From positions 363,977 to 427,976 of the forward strand of contig NZ_BDCC01000019.1 in the NCBI RefSeq assembly GCF_001613305.1: 64,000 nucleotides of DNA, in the 5' to 3' direction. Both the position numbers and the translations under genes were made by a program. Shown piece by piece: positions 32,624 to 41,175 of this stretch. How positions within the stretch are numbered: the first letter of the stretch is position 1; each line of letters opens with the position of its first letter. The DNA comes from Nocardia vaccinii NBRC 15922. Its GTDB lineage: Bacteria > Actinomycetota > Actinomycetes > Mycobacteriales > Mycobacteriaceae. Below the pieces are notes generated by a model. The model was given only the letters and a program-made list of their open reading frames with translations. It was not told the DNA's origin and made no database searches.

Positions 32624-33917
32624 TGTGGTCACCCTGAGAGTAGAAGGGGAAGGGGAAGGCATCCGGTGGTGGGCTGGAGTGGTCGGATGGTGGGCCCGAG
32701 CGTTCGGCTGGGGGAAATGTGGTTGGTAGCGCGGTGAGGGCGCGGTGGTGCATGCCTGGCCGCCACTGCAGCTGGTCGGTCGGGATGGCGAGGGTGATGT
32801 CGGGGATCAGGTCGAAGAGGTAGTCGATGGCGTCGACGGTGACCTGGTAGGCCAGGGTGCGGGCGGGGCATTGGTGTGGGCCCGCACCGAACGCGAAGTG
32901 TGCGCGGTTGCCTGGATCGTCGCCGCCTGCGATGGCGGGGTCGTTGTTGCAGGCGGCGATGCTGATGATCACGGGCTGGTGTGCGGGCAGCCATGTGTCC
33001 TCGACGAGGATGGGTTGGCGCGGGTAGGTGATGCAGAAGTTGGTCATCGGCGGGGCGTTGAACAGGGCCCGGTCGACCGCGTCGCGGGTGTGCAGGCCAC
33101 CGCCGATCAGGCTGCTGCCGTAACGCTCGTCGGTGAGTGCCAGCAGCAGCGCGTTGCAGACGAGATTGGGTCCTGCTTGCAGGCCGGCGCCGCACATGCT
33201 CAACAGTTGTGCGACGACTTCCTCGTCGTCCAGGCCTACGCGATGCTGGATGAGTCGCGTGGTGATGTCCTGGCCGGGGTAGGCGCGCCGGAATTCGACG
33301 AGTTCGGTCAGAGCTTGGTCGAGTGTGTCCATGGCTCCTGGCGCGGCGCCGCCGCTGTTGAACCGGTCGGCCATGGCGGCCGCGACTCGCTGCCCGATGT
33401 CGTGCGGGCATCCGAACACCTTGCTGAGCACGGCGTAGTACAGCGGGAACGCGTACTGCGAGACCAGGTCGGCTTTACCTGCCGGGAGGAAGTCATCGAT
33501 GAGGCGGGTAGCGAAATCTTCGACCCTGTCGTGCATCGCGAACAGATCGACATCGTCGATGGCCGCTACCGACGGCTGCCGGTAGCGCAGGTGCTCGACC
33601 CCGTCGGTGTCCCGTGCGGAGCGGTGCCATCCCATCATCGCCAGCAGGGGAGAGTCTTCGGCAATGGTCCGCTGCCAGGTCCTGGGATCCGCAGGAAAGT
33701 GCTCAGGGTCATGCAGAATCCTGCGGGCGGTGCGCCAATTCAGCACGAGGGTGGCAGGCACATCCGGCGCGAGGTACACCGGTGCGAGTGCTCCGTATCG
33801 CTGGCGCAGTGCTCGATAGAACGCGGCCGGGTTGCGATGGAATTCCTCGGTGCCCTCGAAAAGGATCGCGGGCTCGGACACATCGAACGGAGACCCGTGT
33901 CGGACAGGGCAACTCAC
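32538..33917 (-). CDS. Cytochrome P450
   Basis: The heme-binding loop FAFGAGPHQCPARTLA carries the axial Cys350; the usual Gly two residues later is Ala. The I-helix region is around LLSMCGAGLQAGPNLVCNAL, and LFEGTEEFHRNPAAFYRALR is a typical P450 N-terminal part. The protein is soluble, with no membrane anchor, and needs ferredoxin partners not present here. GTG at 33917 (SCPVRHGSPFDVSEP) has AGTGGAG upstream and fits the family start better than the longer form from 33974. The C-terminus is extended by about 40 Pro/Ser/Arg residues overlapping the methyltransferase, suggesting loss of the original stop. Confidence 0.88.
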   Translation of the reverse strand: MSCPVRHGSPFDVSEPAILFEGTEEFHRNPAAFYRALRQRYGALAPVYLAPDVPATLVLNWRTARRILHDPEHFPADPRTWQRTIAEDSPLLAMMGWHRSARDTDGVEHLRYRQPSVAAIDDVDLFAMHDRVEDFATRLIDDFLPAGKADLVSQYAFPLYYAVLSKVFGCPHDIGQRVAAAMADRFNSGGAAPGAMDTLDQALTELVEFRRAYPGQDITTRLIQHRVGLDDEEVVAQLLSMCGAGLQAGPNLVCNALLLALTDERYGSSLIGGGLHTRDAVDRALFNAPPMTNFCITYPRQPILVEDTWLPAHQPVIISIAACNNDPAIAGGDDPGNRAHFAFGAGPHQCPARTLAYQVTVDAIDYLFDLIPDITLAIPTDQLQWRPGMHHRALTALPTTFPPAERSGPPSDHSSPPPDAFPFPFYSQGDHNATRTTQRHRLGNGAYPGPASGSAPARR

Positions 33918-34369
33918 GTAACTCCACTCCCATTGGTCTTTGGTGCCACCAGCGCCCACGGCGCACTGCGCCATCGCAGGCCGCCCGTAACCGCTTGCAG
34001 AAATCCGGGTGCGTTATCCCCTGGTCAGCGAGAAAGCACTGTGTCACACGTAAAGACAGCCTCGGAATACGTAATGTGCTGAAGAATGGAACGACCCGCA
34101 ACCCACGTCGCGTAGCGGGCTATTCATTGGCAATCGTGCTGAAGTTCAGCTACTGAAGGGAAGATGCTGGATGGCGTCTGTAATGTGTGGAATGGTCGCC
34201 GCATTCGAACTTGCAGCAAACATCATGTGGGGCTGGAAAATTCGGTTCCACGTAAAATGCCCGTCGCATACGTATGGCGGCGCTAGCACGGTATACGTAT
34301 ATACCGAAGGGAATGCGTATTCATCGTGTTGCGCGTTCTTGGGGTGTTTCGGGGTTCTATAGTTGTGTT
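33918..34369. promoter_or_regulatory. Divergent intergenic region between P450 and LuxR-type regulator
   Basis: This 450-base spacer is AT-rich for the window. It contains the self-complementary TATACGTATA (34282-34291) about 80 bases before the regulator start, a plausible operator. TATAGT (34358-34363) lies seven bases before the GTG at 34370, so a leaderless transcript is likely. No gene is convincing within it. Confidence 0.45.
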
Positions 34370-36874
34370 GTGACCGAGTCTCGGGGGATGCGTAAGAAGT
34401 TGCCGGCACCCACGCACGATTTCGTCGGTCGTGTGGCGGAACTGGATCAGGTGAGCGGCCTGCTGAAGTCCGGGCCGCACCGGTTGATCACGCTGATCGG
34501 CCCAGGAGGAATCGGGAAGACCCGGCTGGCCGAGGAAGCTGTTCGCCGGGCGCGGACCGGTGGGATTCGGGTGCACTCGGCGCCCCTTGGGGGCGTATCC
34601 GCGGGCGCGGAACTCGCAGCGGTCCAGTACGCCACTGCTATGGCGGTGATTCCGGCCGATGTGTCACCGCGCAGCGAATTCGACGGGCTGGTGGCCACTT
34701 TGGGTTCGCGGGAGGCTGGGCAGCGAGTAGTCCTGGTGCTGGACAACTGTGAGCATGTAGCCACCGCCGCGCTGCTGCTGATCACCGCTCTGCTGGACGC
34801 GGTCCCGGACCTGATGATCCTGGCTACCAGCCGAGGGCCGATGGGGTGGCGTGACGAGCGGTTGATCAATGTCCCGCAGCTCCCGGCGGCCGATGCGCTG
34901 ACGCTGTTCCGGGCACGCGCGGAGCTGGTCGGTCACACCCTGGTGGACGAGGAGATCGCGGCCGATATCTGCGCCCGCATCCACCACAATCCGCTGTTTA
35001 TCCAGTTGGTGGCTGCGCGGCTGCGCTACCAGGCCCTCGCGAGCTTGCGCGCGGGACTGACCGGGCGCGATGACGACAACCGCCTGCAATGGGGGATCAG
35101 TGAACCCATCGCCTGGAGCTACAACCTGTGCAGCGACAAGGAACAGCTGCTGTTCCGCCGCTTGTCGGTGTTCGCGCCGACCGGCACCAACGCCGAGGAC
35201 GCCCACAACGACGCCGGGGCCAGCCTGGCGGCGATCCAAGCCATCTGCAGCGACGACGAAGCATCCCCCGAGGACAGCGGCCCTACGACACTGGCCAGCG
35301 TCGAGATCGCGGGCCTGCTCGAGGCGTTGGTCGACCACGCGCTGATCACGATCTACCTCACCGACACACAGTCGTACTCGTTGCATGAGAGCCTGCGGGT
35401 GTTCGCGGCCGAACGCCTCCGGGACCAGGACCCGGGCGAGCCGACACGGTTGGCTCGCCGACACGTGCGGTACTACCGGGGCCAGGTCCTTGAGGCCGCG
35501 AAGCGGTGGAACAGCTCGGCCGAGGTCGAGGTGATCGACCGAGTGCGCAGGTCGTGGCCGAACATCGTCACCGCCCTGGACGCCAGCGTCGATCTCCCTG
35601 ACCAGGCCATTGCGGGTTTGCAGATGTGTTTGAAACTGATCGACCTGCGCATCCCCTTCATCAGGGGGTCGATCCGCGATATCCGCCGGTACACCCAGCG
35701 GTGTCTGGACGCGAGCATGCAGCTGGATCCGCAGCCGATCCCGCTGCAGACCGCCACGATGTCAGCAGTGACGTGGATGGCGGTCCGGCAAGGAGACCCC
35801 GACGCCGAACGCCTCCTCGAGCAGTGCATCCACAGGTGCCTTCCCGAGGCAGACCCCACCGAATGGCGCACGCATCCTGACACCGATTTCGGGCTGCCGG
35901 CTCTGCTGGATCTGGCGCGCGGCACCTACCTGTTCATGCGCCAACGCGACCCGCGTGCCATTGCTGTGCTGGAGCTGGCGGTGGGCAAGTTCCGTGTGGC
36001 GGGCGATCCGTATGAAATGTTCGGGGCCATGTTCGAGGCGCTGGCTGCCGCGTTGCTCGGCCCGGCGCCCAAGGCGCACTCGGTCGCGCGCCGCGCGGTG
36101 GGCCAGGCCCAGGCTTCGGGCGCGCCCTGGACCATCTCGTGGGTCCAGCTGGGGTGGGCGGTCACGCTGATCAAGCACGGTGACCCGCACGAGGCGGCGC
36201 GCGTGCTGCGTGAAGCACTGCGCACCCAGCTCACCGTGCGGGATCAGTGGGGTGCGATGTGGAGTGTGCTGCTGCGCGCGTGGGCGTTGGCGGACATGAT
36301 CACCGGGCACGAGAACGACCGAGATCGGGACCGGCACCTCGCGATCGAGATCGCTCACCTGGTCGGTGGTGTCGCCACACTCCAAACGCATCTGGGCGTG
36401 CGGCTGGCCACGATGGGAAGCTTCGCCGATGAGACGGACACCGCCGTCGCGGCTGCGCGCGCGATCCTCGGTGACGGCGAGTACCTCGCCGAGCATGGCC
36501 GTGGTGCCGATCTGAGCCCGCACACCGGTGACGTGCATCGCCTCGCGCTGGGCACTATGAGCCTGCGACACGCGCGAGCACATTCTGTTCCTGCCCGGGT
36601 CTGGGACACCCTGACTCCGACCGAGAAAAAAGTCGCGTTGCTGGCCGCGGCCGGTCAGTCCAATGGGGCGATCGCACGCCAGCGCGGTAGCTCGCGCCGC
36701 ACCGTCGACACGCAACTGTCCTCGATCCTGAGCAAACTCGACGTGCCCTCCCGACACAATATCCGCGAACACGTCCCCGCCGAACTCCTCAACAATCCCG
36801 GATCCTCGACACGGCACAGCACGAGCCCGGCGACACCGAGCGAGAGCATCACCCCGATCCGGCCTCGCCCATAG
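34370..36874 (+). CDS. Large ATP-binding LuxR-family regulator (834 aa)
   Basis: An NB-ARC/STAND-like ATPase module starts at once: FVGRVAELDQVSGLL, Walker A GPGGIGKT (44-51) and Walker B RVVLVLDNCEH with Asp125. A helical, TPR-like middle (about 380-730) follows. The C-terminal LuxR helix-turn-helix (about 748-798) reads LTPTEKKVALLAAAGQSN and RRTVDTQLSSILSKLD. Such regulators usually activate nearby secondary-metabolite or stress genes in response to an unknown ligand. It diverges from the P450-methyltransferase operon, its most likely target, and is followed by the O-methyltransferase region. GTG at 34370 suits a leaderless start; ATG at 34388 is possible. Confidence 0.85.
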   Translation: MTESRGMRKKLPAPTHDFVGRVAELDQVSGLLKSGPHRLITLIGPGGIGKTRLAEEAVRRARTGGIRVHSAPLGGVSAGAELAAVQYATAMAVIPADVSPRSEFDGLVATLGSREAGQRVVLVLDNCEHVATAALLLITALLDAVPDLMILATSRGPMGWRDERLINVPQLPAADALTLFRARAELVGHTLVDEEIAADICARIHHNPLFIQLVAARLRYQALASLRAGLTGRDDDNRLQWGISEPIAWSYNLCSDKEQLLFRRLSVFAPTGTNAEDAHNDAGASLAAIQAICSDDEASPEDSGPTTLASVEIAGLLEALVDHALITIYLTDTQSYSLHESLRVFAAERLRDQDPGEPTRLARRHVRYYRGQVLEAAKRWNSSAEVEVIDRVRRSWPNIVTALDASVDLPDQAIAGLQMCLKLIDLRIPFIRGSIRDIRRYTQRCLDASMQLDPQPIPLQTATMSAVTWMAVRQGDPDAERLLEQCIHRCLPEADPTEWRTHPDTDFGLPALLDLARGTYLFMRQRDPRAIAVLELAVGKFRVAGDPYEMFGAMFEALAAALLGPAPKAHSVARRAVGQAQASGAPWTISWVQLGWAVTLIKHGDPHEAARVLREALRTQLTVRDQWGAMWSVLLRAWALADMITGHENDRDRDRHLAIEIAHLVGGVATLQTHLGVRLATMGSFADETDTAVAAARAILGDGEYLAEHGRGADLSPHTGDVHRLALGTMSLRHARAHSVPARVWDTLTPTEKKVALLAAAGQSNGAIARQRGSSRRTVDTQLSSILSKLDVPSRHNIREHVPAELLNNPGSSTRHSTSPATPSESITPIRPRP

Positions 36875-37243
36875 CCGCACCCGCCGTGCGAAACCGGAAC
36901 CCCCGGGCTCGACATACGTACTTATTACCGATCGCGCACCCTGTTGCGGTATCACGACCTACGGCGGGCGTGGGTGGACCGAATTGATTTCTCTCCGCCA
37001 CCACCAGCGGCGACGCTGCGAAAACCACAGGTAGTCAGCGAAATCCGCAGGGTGCGATTGTGAGCCGGGGTAGGCACTGCTGTGCGTAGTGGTCGGTAAT
37101 CCACGTATTTCACACCGGGCCTTGCCATGTGACAGTCATGACATCAGGTCCGGAGTGGATTCCTGCACGACGCACCGGGCATTGAGCGCCTCGCATCGTC
37201 TGCCATGCCGCGGGGACCGGCACCGTATGAAGGAGAATTTCCC
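36875..37243. other. Intergenic region without a convincing gene
   Basis: No reading frame with protein-like composition is visible. The segment ends with a ribosome site AAGGAG (37230-37235) for the gene at 37244. I see no clear terminator for the LuxR-type gene. Confidence 0.4.
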
Positions 37244-37861
37244 ATGCCTCGATCTGTTGTTTCGTGTATCCGATCCGCTATTGCCGGTGCGGGCCCCACC
37301 CGGCTGATGCTTGGAGTCGCGCACGGTGTCGCCCGCGAACTCGGTAAAAGGCCGCACCTGTTGACCAGGCCCCGCTCGCTGACGATTCCACCCCGAACCA
37401 CCAAAGGCCCCGCGCGCACCGGGCATGCGCAATCCAGCCTCCACGCAGCACACGAGGCTTTGCCCCTGCACGCGCTGACGCTCCTGCGTACACGCCCGAC
37501 TGTGATCGGCCTGCTACGTGCAGACCTGCAATTGTGCGCCAGCCGAGCTATGGCTATAGCGGTCGGTGAGGCTGATGAGCTGGCACTCCGGACGACCGCC
37601 ACCCGGTACGGGGTGCAGCCGGTTCTGGTGCGTCTGAGCGGCGGCGACGGCGTTGACCCGATCGACGACCTGCTGACCCAGGTAGACCACCGGGCGGCCG
37701 ACGCGGTGATGGTCCCGAACCGCCGATACCTGACCGACCGGCACGGACGTGACAGCCTCGACAAGATCCGCCAGCGATGCGCGGTCGTCACCGTGGCGCC
37801 AGCTCAGCTGTGGCCGTGCACCGCCCACACCACACCACTGACCCGACGATCGGCCTCATGA
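37244..37861 (+). CDS. Hypothetical protein (205 aa)
   Basis: AAGGAG lies eight bases before the ATG. Residues 1-85 are basic and Pro/Arg-rich. Residues 90-200 form an alpha/beta unit: TVIGLLRADLQLCASRAMAI, a turn, YGVQPVLVRLSGGDGVDPID, DLLTQVDHRAADAVMVPNRR and CAVVTVAPAQLWP. The alternation recalls resolvase-like catalytic folds, but no catalytic Ser motif is visible, so this is only a weak fold guess. It overlaps a short alternative frame at its 3' end and precedes the CH-motif protein gene by ten bases. Confidence 0.55.
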   Translation: MPRSVVSCIRSAIAGAGPTRLMLGVAHGVARELGKRPHLLTRPRSLTIPPRTTKGPARTGHAQSSLHAAHEALPLHALTLLRTRPTVIGLLRADLQLCASRAMAIAVGEADELALRTTATRYGVQPVLVRLSGGDGVDPIDDLLTQVDHRAADAVMVPNRRYLTDRHGRDSLDKIRQRCAVVTVAPAQLWPCTAHTTPLTRRSAS

Positions 37862-37871
37862 GTGGCCCGCG

Positions 37872-38147
37872 GTGCACGCTCACCCCGCCCGATCCCGCCG
37901 CAAAACGACCAGGAACGAAAACGCGGCCACAGCGACCATCCTCGGCGACGAACTCGCCAGCTCTGGTGATCAAAACAATCAATGTCATGAACTGAACCTG
38001 TTTGATCGTCTGCTCTCTCCATGTGAGCGGCATGTTTTCGAAGCGGTTACCCACGGCGGGAAATGTCTTTTCTGGAAGGAATACGATCCAACACCGGTCC
38101 AGCCTCAAAACCTATCTCTACGACACGATGAGGAATTAGTGATATGA
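37872..38147 (+). CDS. Small CH-motif protein 1 (91 aa), coupled to O-methyltransferase
   Basis: The frame is supported by similarity to the protein at 39276. Over 28 residues, 13 are identical, in the pattern A-x-TAT-xxx-DE-x-AS-x-GD-xxxx-CH-xxxx-F (here AATATILGDELASSGDQ, then QCHELNLF). It continues DRLLSPCERHVFEAVTHGG and KCLFWKEYDP, adding more Cys and His that could bind metal. The N-terminal 17 residues are basic. The GTG start is uncertain. A competing short frame (37858-37995) starts with an ATGA overlap. Its stop overlaps the O-methyltransferase ATG. Function unknown. Confidence 0.55.
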   Translation: MHAHPARSRRKTTRNENAATATILGDELASSGDQNNQCHELNLFDRLLSPCERHVFEAVTHGGKCLFWKEYDPTPVQPQNLSLRHDEELVI

Positions 38148-39241
38148 GCATCTTCTCGGGACGGCGTTCACAAAGGGCGCTGCATTATTCGACTCCGACT
38201 CCCGGTATGCGGGAAGCGCTGGTAGAGGAATGGGTAAAGGATAGGGAATCGGCCAGCTTCCTCACCGCCGAGGCACACGGCTACGTGTATGCGTGTTGCC
38301 TGCGGGTCGTAGCGAAGTTGGGTGTGGCTGATCTGCTCGCGGACAGGCCCGTGCACGTCGCGCAGCTCGCTGAGCACGTCAGCGCCGATGAACACGCGCT
38401 GTATCGTGTGCTGCGGCTGCTGGCCACCCGAGGAATTTTCCGGGAGACAGATCCCAGGGTTTTCGTACTGATGGAGCGGGGGGCGTCGCTTCGATCGGAT
38501 TCCAGGTTCTCGGTGCGCGAGGGGATTTTGGCGGCTACGACCCCGGCCATCTATCGCGCGGGCGGCGAGCTGCTGCACTCGGTAATGACCGGTGAACCCG
38601 CGGTCGGCCATATATTCGGCGAGTCCTTGTTCGACTACTTCGGTTCTCACACCTCCGATGGCGCGGAATTCCATACCGGTATGGGTCGGTATTCGGTGAT
38701 CGAGAGCGAGAACTTCGCCAGGACATGCCGGCTGCCCGAGACCGGCACCGTGGTCGACGTGGGCGGCGGCCAGGGGACGCTGCTGCTCATGCTTCTGCAG
38801 CGGCATCGCGCCCTTCGCGGTGTGTTGTTCGATCTTCCCCAGGTCGTCGGGAAACACCAGTTGAGAGACCTGGAGGATGTGAGCCGCTGGGACGTGGTAG
38901 GCGGCAGCTTCTTCGATACACTGCCTGCCGGGGATGTGTATGTGATCCAGTACGTCCTGCACAACTGGGACGACGAACGCTGCCTGCAGATCTTGCGGAA
39001 TTGTCGGCTCGGACTATCGCCTGGGGGGCGGGTCTTCATTCACGACATGATCGTGCCGCCCGGCAACGAGCCCGACCAGTCCAAGGTCCTGGATATCGTG
39101 ATGATGTCCATCGTCACCGGCCGCGAACGCACCCGGCGGGACTTCGAACACCTGCTCCACGCAGCAGGGTTGCGGATCGTCACGATCACCGCGCCCACGC
39201 TCGGCGGCGCCTTGTCCATCATCGAAGCCGAAGCATTCTAG
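38144..39241 (+). CDS. SAM-dependent O-methyltransferase (PF00891 type)
   Basis: The N-terminal half is a winged-helix dimerisation domain (residues 35-110: YVYACCLRVVAKLGVADLLA, HALYRVLRLLATRGIF). The C-terminal Rossmann domain has the SAM loop VVDVGGGQGTLL at about 203-214 and DLPQVV. The motif YVLHNWDDERCLQILRNC holds His273 at the position of the catalytic base in plant-type O-methyltransferases. Members methylate hydroxyl groups of polyketides and other small aromatics. It is coupled by ATGA to small CH-motif protein 1, and a paralogue of that protein follows 34 bases after it. The three genes probably act together. Confidence 0.85.
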   Translation: MSIFSGRRSQRALHYSTPTPGMREALVEEWVKDRESASFLTAEAHGYVYACCLRVVAKLGVADLLADRPVHVAQLAEHVSADEHALYRVLRLLATRGIFRETDPRVFVLMERGASLRSDSRFSVREGILAATTPAIYRAGGELLHSVMTGEPAVGHIFGESLFDYFGSHTSDGAEFHTGMGRYSVIESENFARTCRLPETGTVVDVGGGQGTLLLMLLQRHRALRGVLFDLPQVVGKHQLRDLEDVSRWDVVGGSFFDTLPAGDVYVIQYVLHNWDDERCLQILRNCRLGLSPGGRVFIHDMIVPPGNEPDQSKVLDIVMMSIVTGRERTRRDFEHLLHAAGLRIVTITAPTLGGALSIIEAEAF

Positions 39242-39275
39242 ATCGTTCTGTGACCTGGTGAGCTGTGGAGGACTC

Positions 39276-39575
39276 ATGACGGTATTCGAAGCCATCACCG
39301 CAACCGTATTCAGCGATGAATCGGCGAGTTGCGGGGACGGACACGATAAATGCCATGTGGTTGTGGAGTTCCCCACGGACTCGCTGCCGATCATCGCCGA
39401 ATATCAAGCAACTCCCGCGGCGGCGGCGAATTTCGCCGAAGTCGTCGAAGCTGCCCACATCGCGCACGTACGCATCGATCACCACATGACGCCAGGGCTC
39501 CCGGAAATGCCCTGCGAACAACTATGGACACAGCCGGTACCGCATCGAACCGATCGTGGACCAATATCGCTGTGA
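39276..39575 (+). CDS. Small CH-motif protein 2 (99 aa)
   Basis: ATG follows GGAGG. The N-terminus TVFEAITATVFSDESASCGD and KCHVVVEF matches the CH-motif of the protein at 37872. The rest, LPIIAEYQATPAAAANFAEV then VEAAHIAHVRIDHHM, differs from it. A conserved N-terminal segment followed by variable C-terminal parts is reminiscent of precursor peptides or of small metal-binding domains, but neither is proven. It directly follows the O-methyltransferase. Confidence 0.65.
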   Translation: MTVFEAITATVFSDESASCGDGHDKCHVVVEFPTDSLPIIAEYQATPAAAANFAEVVEAAHIAHVRIDHHMTPGLPEMPCEQLWTQPVPHRTDRGPISL

Positions 39576-39635
39576 GGGTGATACCCACCTGCTTGCGCGC
39601 CGGTCGGTGCTGACCGTTACATCAAGGGGCAGTTG

Positions 39636-39857
39636 ATGTTTCGGCAACCCGGCCACTGTTGCCGTTGTGCCCGCTGGGCCACCACGGGGCGCGGTTCGCG
39701 CTGCCCGCCCGCACTGGTGGGTTTCCCGAAATCTGTCCGGCGGCGACCGCAACAGAGCCGGGGGCCTATAGCGAGCCTGATCATGAACGGGCCATCAGCG
39801 GTTCCCGGTCTGTCTGGGCGGCCGGAACCCCCTGATCCACCGAAACACCGTGCGTGA
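39636..39857 (+). CDS. Possible small Cys-containing protein (73 aa)
   Basis: ATG has AAGGGG upstream. The product begins MFRQPGHCCRCARWATTGRG and SRCPPALVGFPKS, so four cysteines and a His in the first 24 residues could form a zinc site. The rest is Pro/Arg-rich and disordered. The frame could be chance; the ribosome site and the clustered cysteines are the only support. Confidence 0.4.
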   Translation: MFRQPGHCCRCARWATTGRGSRCPPALVGFPKSVRRRPQQSRGPIASLIMNGPSAVPGLSGRPEPPDPPKHRA

Positions 39858-39887
39858 CTTTCCAATTCACTTGAGCGAGGACTGTCG

Positions 39888-40394
39888 ATGACAACCACCA
39901 CAATGCCCTCGGAACAGCGAGCCTGCCGCGCCGATCCTGATGTGGACATCGGTGCTTGCGTGGCCGATGCCCTGGGCGTTGCCGAAAGCTATGCGCGGCA
40001 CCGTGCCCTGTACGAAGCCCTGTACGGGTACACCCGCTACGACCGGGCCACGCACGCGCTGACCGTCCGCGCGCACCACTTTCATGCGGTAATGCTGTCC
40101 GCGCAGCGTGGGGCCACGGCGCACACCGCACTGGGCGCCCGGCCATTGCCGATCTTCCGCAGCGGCACCAACATTCGGGTGCTTCTGACCGCTTCGCCTG
40201 CGCCAGAGGATGACCCCGTCCAGGCCGCACTGGACTTGTTCAAATCGGGCGCCATGGTCGTGGGGGCGGGTGCGGAGCTGGCGCTCCCGACTCCCGGCGA
40301 GGATCGCCGGGAATGGTTGTGCGGCTTGCCGACAGGCATCCTGCCGCCCTACAGCGAGGTCGTCACCGCAATCACGGGGAGCCGACGTGGCTGA
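39888..40394 (+). CDS. Hypothetical protein (168 aa)
   Basis: A soluble protein without a known motif. It has a helical region VAESYARHRALYEALYGYTR, a strand region THALTVRAHHFHAVMLSAQR and IRVLLTASPAPEDDPVQAAL, and ends with TGILPPYSEVVTAITG. ATG follows GAGCGAGGA. Its 3' end overlaps the nucleoside-hydrolase-like gene by eight bases, so the two are coupled. A role alongside that enzyme is possible. Confidence 0.6.
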   Translation: MTTTTMPSEQRACRADPDVDIGACVADALGVAESYARHRALYEALYGYTRYDRATHALTVRAHHFHAVMLSAQRGATAHTALGARPLPIFRSGTNIRVLLTASPAPEDDPVQAALDLFKSGAMVVGAGAELALPTPGEDRREWLCGLPTGILPPYSEVVTAITGSRRG

Positions 40395-41175
40395 GCACGG
40401 ACTGGTCGAGACGGGCAGCGGGTCCCCGACATATGTCGTGGTGACCGATGCCTTCTACGACGTCGATGACGCGTGGGCGCTGGTTCCCGCGGCGCGGTCG
40501 TGTGAACGCCTGGCTGTGGTGACCAGTGACGAGAGCCAGGGTCGGCGGGCTCTGTTGATGCGGCACATGCTCGATCTGCTGGACCGCCCGGACGTTCCGG
40601 TGATCGAGGGCATCGATCTGGGCGGGGACCGGTTCTTGCTCGACAGCGAGCTGAATTCGTTGCCGCACAGGTCGTTCGGTCAGGTGGACGACCTGGTGGG
40701 GCTGCTGAGCGATGCGGTGCAGGACGGTCCGGTGGTCTGGGTCGGGCAGGGCCCGATGGGCGAGCTAGCACACGTGTTGATCCAGGCGCCGCATCTGGCC
40801 GAGCGGCTGCGGGTGTTCCAGATGGGCGGGTGGTTCGACCATTATCGGCGCCCGGACCGGGCAAAGCGCAATCTCGACAGTGACCAGCTCGCCGCGGGTA
40901 TCGCGTTGCGGTTGGCTCACCGCCCGGCGCACTACGCCAATCCCGGGGACGGTAGCGACCTCGAGGATTTCGCGGCGGACCTGCAAACGCGCGCCCTGTT
41001 GTGTTTCAGCGGCGGATACTTCCGCCGCGCGAGCGACATCGGTTCGTGGATGCGTGGATTGGACATGCTCGCGCCGGGGCTGGCGTCGCTGGATCAGTGG
41101 CGGCCACCCGGCCCGAGCGTGGGCCGCCTCGAGGAAGCGCGGCTGATGCTGGGAGGTGTCGGTGTCAAGCGGTGA
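40387..41175 (+). CDS. Nucleoside-hydrolase-like protein
   Basis: The 262-residue protein follows the layout of inosine-uridine nucleoside hydrolases. The metal-binding start is altered to VVTDAFYDVDDAWAL (Asp21, Asp25, Asp27, Asp28) instead of the usual DxDxGxDD. WVGQGPMGELAHVLIQAP matches the GPLTNLA region, FQMGGWF matches the MGG strand and RNLDSDQLAAG matches the NxxxDPEAA site. The shifted Asp spacing suggests altered chemistry or a binding protein. Similar proteins split ribosidic bonds of nucleosides. GTG at 40387 overlaps the upstream gene, and its 3' end overlaps the winged-helix gene. Confidence 0.7.
   Translation: MAEHGLVETGSGSPTYVVVTDAFYDVDDAWALVPAARSCERLAVVTSDESQGRRALLMRHMLDLLDRPDVPVIEGIDLGGDRFLLDSELNSLPHRSFGQVDDLVGLLSDAVQDGPVVWVGQGPMGELAHVLIQAPHLAERLRVFQMGGWFDHYRRPDRAKRNLDSDQLAAGIALRLAHRPAHYANPGDGSDLEDFAADLQTRALLCFSGGYFRRASDIGSWMRGLDMLAPGLASLDQWRPPGPSVGRLEEARLMLGGVGVKR

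Noticed and set aside
37858..37995. A 45-codon frame that starts in an ATGA overlap after the 205-residue gene
   Set aside because: It competes with the frame of small CH-motif protein 1, which is supported by a paralogue and by coupling to the O-methyltransferase. It is Pro/Thr/Arg-rich with no support.
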